This document shows positions 20,273 to 28,935 of a stretch of 64,000 nucleotides of DNA, in pieces. The notes under the pieces were generated by a model. That model did not search any database, was not told the DNA's origin, and saw only the letters and a list, made by a program, of their open reading frames with translations. The stretch's first letter is position 1. Each line of letters starts with the position of its first letter. The DNA comes from Enterobacterales bacterium (GTDB taxonomy: Bacteria; Pseudomonadota; Gammaproteobacteria; Enterobacterales; Kangiellaceae), in contig JAUZSK010000071.1 in assembly GCA_030949565.1 (NCBI GenBank), forward strand, positions 27,014-91,013, given 5' to 3'. Both the position numbers and the translations under genes were made by a program.

Positions 20273-21497
20273 GTGAAAAAACTATTAATAACTATTCCTG
20301 TTTTAATCTTCTTGAGCCAAACAGTTAATGCTGAATCAAGCCAAGAGGTTGAACTCCTTAAACAAATCAAAATTTTAACAGAGCGTTTGGATAGGTTGGA
20401 AACGCAGTCGATAGCTAATGCCGAGGCTCCTAAAGCTCAGGAATTAGTGGTGGTTGCAACACCAAAACCTGATAAAAAATCGTCTAAACCATCGATAGCG
20501 GATCGTTTAACTTTTAAAGCAGATTTTAGAGATCGTTACGAAATCATTGATCAAGAGGGTAAACCAGGACGTGAACGTAACCGTGTTCGGTTAAGAACAT
20601 CACTTTCAATGAAAGTTGATGAGCAACTCGGTTTTACTTTGGGTACTGCTACCGGTGGAGATGATCCGGTATCGAGTAATCAACCCTTACGGGTGCTGGT
20701 TCAACTAAGGACTTACGTCTCGATTTGGCTTATTTTACCCACAAATTTAGTGACACTACGAAGCTAATTGGCGGAAAAATGAAGATGCCTTTTTACAAAC
20801 CGGGTAAAAATCCGAGTCTTTGGGATAGTGATTATAATCCGGAAGGTGTTGCCATTGCCTACCATGGAGGTAGCATTAAAGGTACCTTGGTAGGCTTTTC
20901 GCTTGATGAACGTAAAAAAAAACCACTGATGCTTTGATGTTTGGTGGTCAAATTTTAAATGAATTTAAACTTTCTAATAATGGAAAATTAATTGCCGGTA
21001 TTGGTTATTATGATTATTTGGGGGTTCAAGGCTATGCGACTTTATTTGATGCAAAACCTCGCGGTAACACGCTTAATGCCAATGGCAACTATTTAAACGA
21101 TTATAATATTGTTGAAACATTTGCTGAATATAAGACCAAAATGAGTGACCAACCAGTCTCCGTATTTGTTAATTATTTTAAAAATACTGCAGCTCAAACA
21201 TTGGATACTTCTTACGTTGTAGGAGTTAAACTAGGCAAGGTCAAAGCTGCTGGGAGCTGGGATATCGGATTGAATTATCAAGATACAGAAGCCGATGCAG
21301 TTATAGGATTGTTCAATGATTCTGATTTTGCAGGCGGTCATACGGATTCCAAAGGATTTACCTTGAAAGCTGGGTACGGCATCAGAAAAAATGTAAAAAT
21401 TGGACTGGCCTATATCAATTCTGAATTTGGACAAAGCCTGCCAGTGCAAACAAAATATAATCGTCTACAGTTGGATTTTAAAGTTAAATTCAAGTAG
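20273..21497 (+). CDS. Putative outer-membrane porin (two frameshifts)
   Basis: Signal peptide MKKLLITIPVLIFLSQTVNAES, short coiled coil, then beta-barrel-like strands; ORFs 20240-20767, 20725-20937, 20934-21497 overlap in consecutive frames (indels near 20688 and in the A9 run ~20918). Confidence 0.75.
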
Positions 21498-21510
21498 CCA
21501 GTAATGAAAA

Positions 21511-21533
21511 AGACCTTCTTTAGTAGGAGGTCT
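21511..21533 (+). terminator. Weak possible hairpin terminator
   Basis: AGACCT...AGGTCT inverted repeat, no long T tract. Confidence 0.3.
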
Positions 21534-21580
21534 ATCTTTAGTTGTATCAAAGGTCAAGTAAAGTTAGATAGTTTCTTGTT

Positions 21581-21609
21581 AAGTCATAAAAGAGTCATAT
21601 TTGTCATTT
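21581..21609 (+). promoter_or_regulatory. Pho-box-like repeats upstream of pstS
   Basis: AAGTCATAAAA-GAGTCATAT-TTGTCATTTA (GTCAT repeats at 11 and 9 nt spacing). Confidence 0.6.
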
Positions 21610-21731
21610 AATCTACTGTTTAATCGAGTCGCTGCGTAATTTCAAATTGTTTGATTAAATAAATTAGCCCGGCTACGAAGAAGATTAGTTCGTTTTTAGT
21701 TTATTTACAATTTAATTTTAAGGGTCATGTT

Positions 21732-22768
21732 ATGAAAAAAATACTATTAACCTTGGCAGTATTTACTGCTAGTTCCTACACTCTAGCCGCTGGTAGAGAC
21801 ACCATCAATGTGGTTGGATCTTCGACGGTTTACCCATTTTCAACGGTTGTCGCTGAACGATTTGGTAAGTCTACCGAATTTAAAACACCTAAAATTGAAT
21901 CAACCGGTACTGGTGGCGGAATGAAACTATTTTGTGCTGGGGGCGGGTATTGATACGCCTGATATGTCGAATGCTTCACGCCGTATCAAAAAAACAGAAC
22001 TAGAAAAATGTCAAAAGAATGGTGTTAAAAACATTACAGAAGTCTTAGTTGGCTACGATGGGATTGTATTTGCTAATTCGGCAAAAGCACCCTTGTTAAC
22101 TGTGACTCGTCGAGAATTATTTTTAGCATTAGCTAAAAGAAGTTCCGGCAAAGGATGGCAGTGAAACGCTAGTGGCTAATCCTTACCAAACTTGGAAAGA
22201 TATTAATCCAGCTTTTCCTGCAACTAAGATTGAAGTGCTAGGCCCACCGCCAACCTCTGGAACACGTGATGCGTTTGCCGAGTTGGTTTTAGAAGGTGGA
22301 TGTAAAACTTTTGCTTGGATTAAAGCCATTAAAAAGAAAAACAAAAGCCAATATAAAACAATTTGTCATTCGGTTCGTGAAGACCACGCCTATATTGAAG
22401 CCGGCGAAAATGACAACCTTATCGTACAAAAGCTAGCGACTAACCCGGATGCTTTTGGTGTATTTGGTTTTAGTTTCCTTGATCAAAACTCTGACAAACT
22501 TCAAGGTTCGAAGGTGGATGGTATGGAACCTTCATTTGATGCGATTGCCGATGGTTCCTATCCGGTTTCTCGTCCTTTATTCTTTTATGTAAAAAATGCT
22601 CATGTTGGTAAGGTTCCTGGAATGATGGAATATCTAACCGAATTCACTAGTGAAGATGCAATGGGTGAAGAAGGTTATTTAACCGATAAAGGTTTAATTC
22701 CATTGACCAGCGAAAAATTAGAATCTGTGCGTAAAAATGTATTAGAATTGACACCCTTGGAGTTATAG
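21732..22768 (+). CDS. pstS: Phosphate ABC transporter substrate-binding protein PstS (two frameshifts)
   Basis: NVVGSSTVYPFSTVVAERF, IESTGTGGGMKLFCAG, DMSNASRRIK, PPPTSGTRDAF; followed by pstCAB. Confidence 0.92.
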
Positions 22769-22869
22769 TAAATTAGCTAAATCCATAGGTGCAGTGACTT
22801 AAACTAGTCATGGTTGTAGCCAAACGGCAGGGGTTAAATTCTGTCGTTTGGCTTTTACGAGTAAACTGA

Positions 22870-24270
22870 ATGAATTCATCAACATTAATATTTGTGATCC
22901 TTTTATTATCCTTACTGAGTTATTGGTATGCGATACAGCGATCAATTAAAGTCGCTGGCGGTATTACAAGGGTCAAATATCTTACCTCGCTACCCAAGCA
23001 ATTTGGTTTGCTTACCGCTCTTTGGTGTGGTGTACCCGCGTTGGTTGTTTTGTTACTTTGGGGAATATTTGAAGCGAGTGTTATTGACTCTTTGTTGGTA
23101 GCTTATTTACCACAGTCGGTGGCTCAACTCAATTCTGATCAACTGGGATTACAGCTTAACGATATACATATACTAGCATCAGATTTAGCAAATGGTAAAC
23201 TGCTACAGAGCTCGCTTGAACTTTCAAAAAGTGATGCGGCTCATTACCTGTTTCAAGTACAGCAAAATGCCTCGGTCATAAAAGTTGCTTTAGTGGTTTT
23301 GGTTTCGGCCTCAGCAACGATATTTATTACTAGCCGTTTTAGCCAAAAGTACCCAGCACGAGTAGAGCTTGAAAAAATTATTACGGCTCTACTTTGGGCC
23401 AGTTCTGCGGTGGCTTTGTTAACGACTTTAGGTATTGTGCTTTCAGTATTATTTGAGTCGATACAGTTTTTTCAGTCAGTCCCACCGTGGGAGTTTTTAT
23501 TTGGAACTGAGTGGAGCCCTCAAATTGCGATGCGTACTGATCAGGTAGCCGGTTCAGGAGCTTTTGGTGCCATCCCTTTGTTTGCTGGGACTTTATTGAT
23601 TACACTTATTGCAATGTGCTTATCGGTACCATCCGGGCTAATGATCGCTATTTATTTGTCCCAATATGCTTCGTCGCGACTGCGCTCCATTGCTAAGCCA
23701 ATGCTAGAAATTTTAGCCGGTGTTCCTACCGTTGTGTATGGCTTTTTTGCGGCTTTAACCGTCGCGCCGCTAATCCGTGATTTAGGTTCCAGCGTCGGTT
23801 TAAGTGTGGCTTCGGAAAGTGCCTTAGCCGCTGGTCTTGTAATGGGTATTATGATTATTCCTTTTGTTTCATCGCTATCTGATGACGCGATTAGCGCGGT
23901 ACCCGCTAGCCTTAAAGAAGGTTCGCTAGGCCTTGGTGCAACACCTTCAGAAACAATTAAGCTGGTGTTATTGCCGGCGGCATTACCCGGTATCGTTGGG
24001 GCAATTTTATTGGCGCTGTCACGGGCGATTGGCGAAACTATGATCGTAGTGATGGCGGCAGGAATGGCGGCTAACTTAACCGCTAACCCGTTAGAATCGG
24101 TGACCACTATTACGGTACAGATAGTGACACTACTCACCGGCGACCAGGAGTTTGATAGCCCAAAAACTTTAGCCGCTTTTGCTTTAGGCTTGATGCTTTT
24201 TGTAACCACCTTGGTGCTAAATATTATCGCCCTAAAAGTAGTAAGAAAATATCGAGAAGTTTATGACTAG
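22870..24270 (+). CDS. pstC: Phosphate ABC transporter permease PstC
   Basis: LEILAGVPTVVYGFFAALTVAPLI and permease motif EGSLGLGATPSETIKLVLLPAALPGI. Confidence 0.92.
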   Translation: MNSSTLIFVILLLSLLSYWYAIQRSIKVAGGITRVKYLTSLPKQFGLLTALWCGVPALVVLLLWGIFEASVIDSLLVAYLPQSVAQLNSDQLGLQLNDIHILASDLANGKLLQSSLELSKSDAAHYLFQVQQNASVIKVALVVLVSASATIFITSRFSQKYPARVELEKIITALLWASSAVALLTTLGIVLSVLFESIQFFQSVPPWEFLFGTEWSPQIAMRTDQVAGSGAFGAIPLFAGTLLITLIAMCLSVPSGLMIAIYLSQYASSRLRSIAKPMLEILAGVPTVVYGFFAALTVAPLIRDLGSSVGLSVASESALAAGLVMGIMIIPFVSSLSDDAISAVPASLKEGSLGLGATPSETIKLVLLPAALPGIVGAILLALSRAIGETMIVVMAAGMAANLTANPLESVTTITVQIVTLLTGDQEFDSPKTLAAFALGLMLFVTTLVLNIIALKVVRKYREVYD

Positions 24271-25546
24271 AGCTGTGCAAAACCCTATTACCGAAAAAGT
24301 AAAGGCCAGCCTCAAACGGCGTCATCGCAAAGAAGCCAGCTTTAAATGGTTTGGTCGTATGGCGGTTGCTTTAGGTTTTTTTCTAGTGTTCGCATTGTTG
24401 GCCGATATTACGTCAAAATCTTTGCCCGCTTTTCATCAATATTGGGTTAAGCTCGATATTGAATATCGATCGGACTGGCTGAAAATAAATAGTGATGATG
24501 CTAAGGGTTTTGCCAAGGCGAATTATCGTAAGGTATTTAAACGATCGGTTTATCTGGCCTATCCTGATGTTAAAAAACGGCGTGATAAAAAGAGTCTTTT
24601 TAAACTCTTTAGTAGTAACGCAGAATTCACCATCAAAGATCATCTTATCGAAAATCCGCATGATTTAGGTAAAAATATTGCGATATGGGTAAGGATGGAC
24701 GATGACATTGATAGCTATTTAAAAGAGAACCTGCCCAATGGCCAGTTAAGTTCTCGTATTAACCAAAAGCAAGCGGATTGGGTGGTGATACTTAAGCAAC
24801 AAGGGCGTATTGAAAAGCGTTTTAATTTCTCGTTTTTTACCCACAGTGATTCCCGTGAACCAGAACTTGCTGGTATCCGAGGCGCATTTACTGGAACCTT
24901 GTTAACCATGTTGGTGACGTTGCTATTATCTTTTCCACTAGGTGTTGCGGCGGCGATCTATTTGGAAGAATTTGCACCGAAAAATCGTTGGACTGATATT
25001 ATTGAAGTGAACATTAACAATCTAGCCGCGGTGCCATCAATAATATTTGGCCTGCTTGGTTTAGCGGTGATAATTAATATTTTTGGCTTGCCGCGTTCGG
25101 CGCCGTTAGTCGGTGGTATTGTGCTATCATTAATGACTTTGCCAACGATTATTATTGCCAGCCGAGCCTCAATTAAAGCCGTGCCGCCATCCATTCGAGA
25201 GGCGGCGTTAGGGATCGGTGCTTCGAAAACTCAGATGGCTTTTAGTCATGTGTTACCGATGGCGATGCCAGGTATTTTAACCGGTACTATTATCGGTTTA
25301 GCACAAGCTCTTGGAGAGACCGCACCACTTCTAATGATTGGTATGGTGGCCTTTATTGTTGATATTCCAGGTAGCGTCACTGATGCTGCCACGGTGTTAC
25401 CGGTGCAGATATTTTTATGGGCTGATAGCCCCGAGCGAGCTTTTTTAGCTAAAACTTCCGCCGCGATTTTGGTGCTTCTTGTTTTCTTGTTTGTTATGAA
25501 TATGAGCGCGTCATTACTGAGGCAAAAATTTGAAAAAAACAAGTAA
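24263..25546 (+). CDS. pstA: Phosphate ABC transporter permease PstA
   Basis: NNLAAVPSIIFGLLGLAV, REAALGIGASKTQMAFSHVLPMAMPGILTG; long N-terminal periplasmic insertion. Confidence 0.92.
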   Translation: MTRAVQNPITEKVKASLKRRHRKEASFKWFGRMAVALGFFLVFALLADITSKSLPAFHQYWVKLDIEYRSDWLKINSDDAKGFAKANYRKVFKRSVYLAYPDVKKRRDKKSLFKLFSSNAEFTIKDHLIENPHDLGKNIAIWVRMDDDIDSYLKENLPNGQLSSRINQKQADWVVILKQQGRIEKRFNFSFFTHSDSREPELAGIRGAFTGTLLTMLVTLLLSFPLGVAAAIYLEEFAPKNRWTDIIEVNINNLAAVPSIIFGLLGLAVIINIFGLPRSAPLVGGIVLSLMTLPTIIIASRASIKAVPPSIREAALGIGASKTQMAFSHVLPMAMPGILTGTIIGLAQALGETAPLLMIGMVAFIVDIPGSVTDAATVLPVQIFLWADSPERAFLAKTSAAILVLLVFLFVMNMSASLLRQKFEKNK

Positions 25547-25552
25547 TATTAA

Positions 25553-25585
25553 GAGACCTTTGCCATAGTCTCATGTAAAGGTCTC
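25553..25585 (+). other. Intercistronic hairpin between pstA and pstB
   Basis: GAGACCTTT...AAAGGTCTC, 9-bp perfect stem, 15-nt loop. Confidence 0.5.
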
Positions 25586-25650
25586 ATTAAATTAATAATT
25601 GAAATGGGTTAAATCTATTCAATCCATATCAATAGAGTTAGGAAATTAAA

Positions 25651-26489
25651 ATGATCGATAGGTCTTCCGCAGAAAGCTTGCTTTCTAAAGGTACAAAAAT
25701 ACAGGAAAGTGTTGGTGAATGTTTTGCTAAAGATGCAAAAATGTCAATGCGAAATGTGAATGTGTATTATGATCAAAAACAAGCGATTAATAATATTAGT
25801 TTGGATTTGGCACGTAATCAGGTGACGGCCTTAATTGGTCCTTCTGGCTGTGGAAAATCGACTTTTTTTACGTTGTCTTAACCGCATGAATGACACTATT
25901 TCTATTTGCCATATTGAGGGTGATTTTAAGTTGGATGATGAGAATATTTATCATAAAAAAATGGACCCCGTATTATTAAGAGCACGTGTAGGTATGGTGT
26001 TTCAAAAGCCTAATCCTTTTCCCAAGTCGATTTATGAAAACGTTGCCTATGGCCCTAAAATTCACGGACTTGCCACCAACAAAGCAGAGCTGGATGAAAT
26101 TGTTATATCAAGCTTACAAAAAAGCAGGTTTATTTAATGAAGTCAAAGATAGACTTGACTCACCGGGAACGGGTTTGTCTGGTGGCCAGCAGCAACGGCT
26201 TTGTATCGCTCGGACTATAGCGGTTAGCCCCGAGGTGATTTTAATGGATGAACCAGCATCGGCATTAGATCCGATAGCTACAGCAGTCATCGAAGAATTG
26301 ATTGATGAACTAAAGGAAAAGTACACCATTGCGATTGTTACTCACTCGATGCAACAAGCAGCTAGAATTTCTCAAACCACCGCTTATTTTCATATGGGGC
26401 AGTTAGTAGAGATGGGTGAAACCTCGCAGATTTTTACTAATCCTAGACATGAGTTAACAGAAAATTACATTACAGGGCGTTTTGGTTAG
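25651..26489 (+). CDS. pstB: Phosphate ABC transporter ATP-binding protein PstB (two frameshifts)
   Basis: Walker [29 protein letters not shown], signature [13 protein letters not shown], Walker [14 protein letters not shown]; ORFs 25651-25881, 25835-26137, 26034-26489. Confidence 0.92.
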
Positions 26490-26543
26490 TAATAAAGATA
26501 AAGATTTTTTTGAATTAACCTATTGAAGCCTTAGGAGAAAATA

Positions 26544-27260
26544 ATGGATAACAATTTGCATCTATCACAGCATATTTCAAAACGGTTTAACCAAGAATTG
26601 GAAGAAGTGCGAAGTCAAGTTTTGAAAATGGGAGGGCTGGTTGAGCAGCAGGTTTCCGATGGATTGTTAGCGCTGTTAGAAGTCGACCCGGAATTAGCCA
26701 AGCAGGTGGTGGACAAGGATACTCTGGTCAATAAAATGGAGGTAGAAATCGATGAAACCTGTACCGAAATTTTAGCTCGAAGACAACCCGCTGCTAGCGA
26801 TCTTAGATTAATGGTCAGCATCATCAAAACCATTACTGATTTGGAGCGTATCGGCGATGAAGCCGAAAAGTTAGGTAAAAATGCAATCAAACTTTCTCAA
26901 GAAGGCGGTTCCGGAAAGCAATTTAGTGAGCTTGCTCATTTGGGTGAAAATGTTAAAAAGATGCTAGCAAGGGCGCTTACGGCCTACGCTCGCATGGATG
27001 TGGAAGAAGCCATTGATATTATTCAAAGTGATCAGGCCATTAATCAAGAGTTTGACAACTTATCACGCATTTTGTTATTAAAAATGATGGAAGATCCGCG
27101 TGAAATAAAATTCGCACTGCGCATCTCTTGGTGCGCTCGAGCTCTAGAAAGAGTGGGCGATCATGCAAAAAATATTTGTGAATATATCGTTTATTTGGTT
27201 AAAGGACGAGACGTGCGCCACACTAGCCTTGATGATATTAGAGAGCAAATTAAGGACTAA
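26544..27260 (+). CDS. phoU: Phosphate transport system regulator PhoU
   Basis: Two PhoU repeats (DLRLMVSIIKTITDLERIGDEA; RISWCARALERVGDHAKNI). Confidence 0.94.
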   Translation: MDNNLHLSQHISKRFNQELEEVRSQVLKMGGLVEQQVSDGLLALLEVDPELAKQVVDKDTLVNKMEVEIDETCTEILARRQPAASDLRLMVSIIKTITDLERIGDEAEKLGKNAIKLSQEGGSGKQFSELAHLGENVKKMLARALTAYARMDVEEAIDIIQSDQAINQEFDNLSRILLLKMMEDPREIKFALRISWCARALERVGDHAKNICEYIVYLVKGRDVRHTSLDDIREQIKD

Positions 27261-27275
27261 TAGGCTCTCTGATAA

Positions 27276-27674
27276 TTAGTCTTGTTCGATTTCATAGCTA
27301 TAACTAATATCCACCGATTTGTTCAACATTAACGCCACAGAGCAGTATTTTTCAATTGAAAGCTCGCAGGCACGTGCCACAGCAGTTTCGGAGATATCTT
27401 CGCCTTTAATAAAGTATCGAGCATGGATTTTTGTAAATACAGCAGGCACTGCATCGGCTCTTTCGGCTTCGATTTCGCAGCGACAACGGCTAATCGTTTG
27501 TCGTTTTTTCCGCAAAATTAGCACCACGTCAATCGAAGAGCAGCCGCCCATGGAGGCAAGTATTAACTCCAGCGGAGAAGGCGCATCGCCATCGCCATCC
27601 ATCTCAATTTGATAACCTTTTTCGCTAGTTGCCGTAAATTTGAGTGCTTGTTGCCACTTTGTTGTCATTTTCAT
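27276..27674 (-). CDS. OsmC family protein
   Basis: SPLELILASMGGCSSIDVVLILRKKRQ and RACELSIEKYCSVALMLNKS. Confidence 0.88.
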   Translation of the reverse strand: MKMTTKWQQALKFTATSEKGYQIEMDGDGDAPSPLELILASMGGCSSIDVVLILRKKRQTISRCRCEIEAERADAVPAVFTKIHARYFIKGEDISETAVARACELSIEKYCSVALMLNKSVDISYSYEIEQD

Positions 27675-27978
27675 GGGATTAAATACCTTTAAATCGGCTA
27701 AGTGTGAAAAATGCCATTAATTATGCTTGCTTATTGGGCACTAATCATTAAAAATCAAGGTTAGATCACATAATCAGCCTATAATAAAATGGGGATTGTG
27801 GGAACTTTGAATAAATTTCTAAGGTCTGATAAACGTGTGTTCTTGTTTGAGCGGTGGCTTGACGGGCAGATAGGTCACCAGTAAAAAACAAGGTTTAGCC
27901 GATTAGATGCCCGAAAAATTCACCTAAGTCTCGTTTCCGCTTTGAAATGGATTAAAATTAACTGCAGCAGGTAGTGTT

Positions 27979-28635
27979 ATGGCATTAATAAAAGAACCGG
28001 TTATTCTTCCACACAACATCAAAAATGATGAAACTCTCACTTGGTTTGTGTCTCAGTGTCACAAAAGGCGTTATAACGCTAAAACCACCATTATTTACGC
28101 CGGTGATAAACCCGAAACCTTGTATTTTGTGATCAAGGGCTCGGTAACGGTACTGATTGAAGACGATGATGGCAAAGAGCTAGTACTTGCTTACCTCAAT
28201 TCAGGTGACTTTTTTGGTGAAATGGGCTTATTTGATAGTGAAAACACGCGTAGCGCATGGGTTCGAGCCAAGGTTGAAACCGATCTCGCAGAAATCAGTT
28301 ATGCTCGATTCCAAGCACTGGCCAAAGAGCGACCTGAAATTATGTTTAAGCTAGCAGAACAGCTATCGCTACGCTTACGAAAAACCAGCCGCAAAGTTGG
28401 TGATTTAGCCTTTATGGATGTCACAGGACGTGTCGCAAGGGCACTTCTGGATTTAGCCAAAGAGCCAGACGCTATTACCCATCCTGATGGGATGCAGATT
28501 AAAGTGACTAGGCAAGAGCTAGGTCGCATTGTCGGCTGCTCCCGTGAAATGGTTGGACGGGTGCTTAAAGTGCTTGAACAGCAAGACCATATCTATGTTA
28601 AGGGTAAGACCATGGTGATCTTTGGTACTCGGTAA
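27979..28635 (+). CDS. crp: cAMP receptor protein (Crp/Vfr)
   Basis: Cyclic-nucleotide domain GDFFGEMGLFDSENTRSAWVRAKVETDLAEISY and HTH KVTRQELGRIVGCSREMVGRVLKVLE. Confidence 0.94.
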   Translation: MALIKEPVILPHNIKNDETLTWFVSQCHKRRYNAKTTIIYAGDKPETLYFVIKGSVTVLIEDDDGKELVLAYLNSGDFFGEMGLFDSENTRSAWVRAKVETDLAEISYARFQALAKERPEIMFKLAEQLSLRLRKTSRKVGDLAFMDVTGRVARALLDLAKEPDAITHPDGMQIKVTRQELGRIVGCSREMVGRVLKVLEQQDHIYVKGKTMVIFGTR

Positions 28636-28935
28636 TTGCTAGAGCAGGTGGTTTTTGTTTTCTTGGCTGAACATTTTAATTCCAGCATTCTTTTTGGGTA
28701 AAAAATGCGGTTTCGCACTGTTTCACTTGTGTGCGACAGACTTTTTTCAAGAGCCAAAAAAGTATGCAAAAAGGCCCTGACGCTCGCCGCTAGGCATCGA
28801 CGCCTACCCTCCTTATTTGATATAAGCTTGTTTTGTTGCACCTAACAGCGATTTTGATATTGAAATCGGATGGGTTGGGCGTGAGGGTTTGAGTCGTGTT
28901 TGGCATTTGATTGGAGGGTAGGTTGAATCCATAAG

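Noticed and set aside
23652-24209. 185-aa reverse-strand ORF
   Set aside because: Antisense to pstC, which has clear conserved permease motifs.
25651-26489. pstB as a pseudogene
   Set aside because: All ABC motifs are intact across the broken frames and both breaks are in T/A runs; sequencing error more likely.
28640-28930. crp-mrcA intergenic region as a small RNA gene
   Set aside because: Some short GC-rich inverted segments, but no clear promoter plus terminator arrangement.
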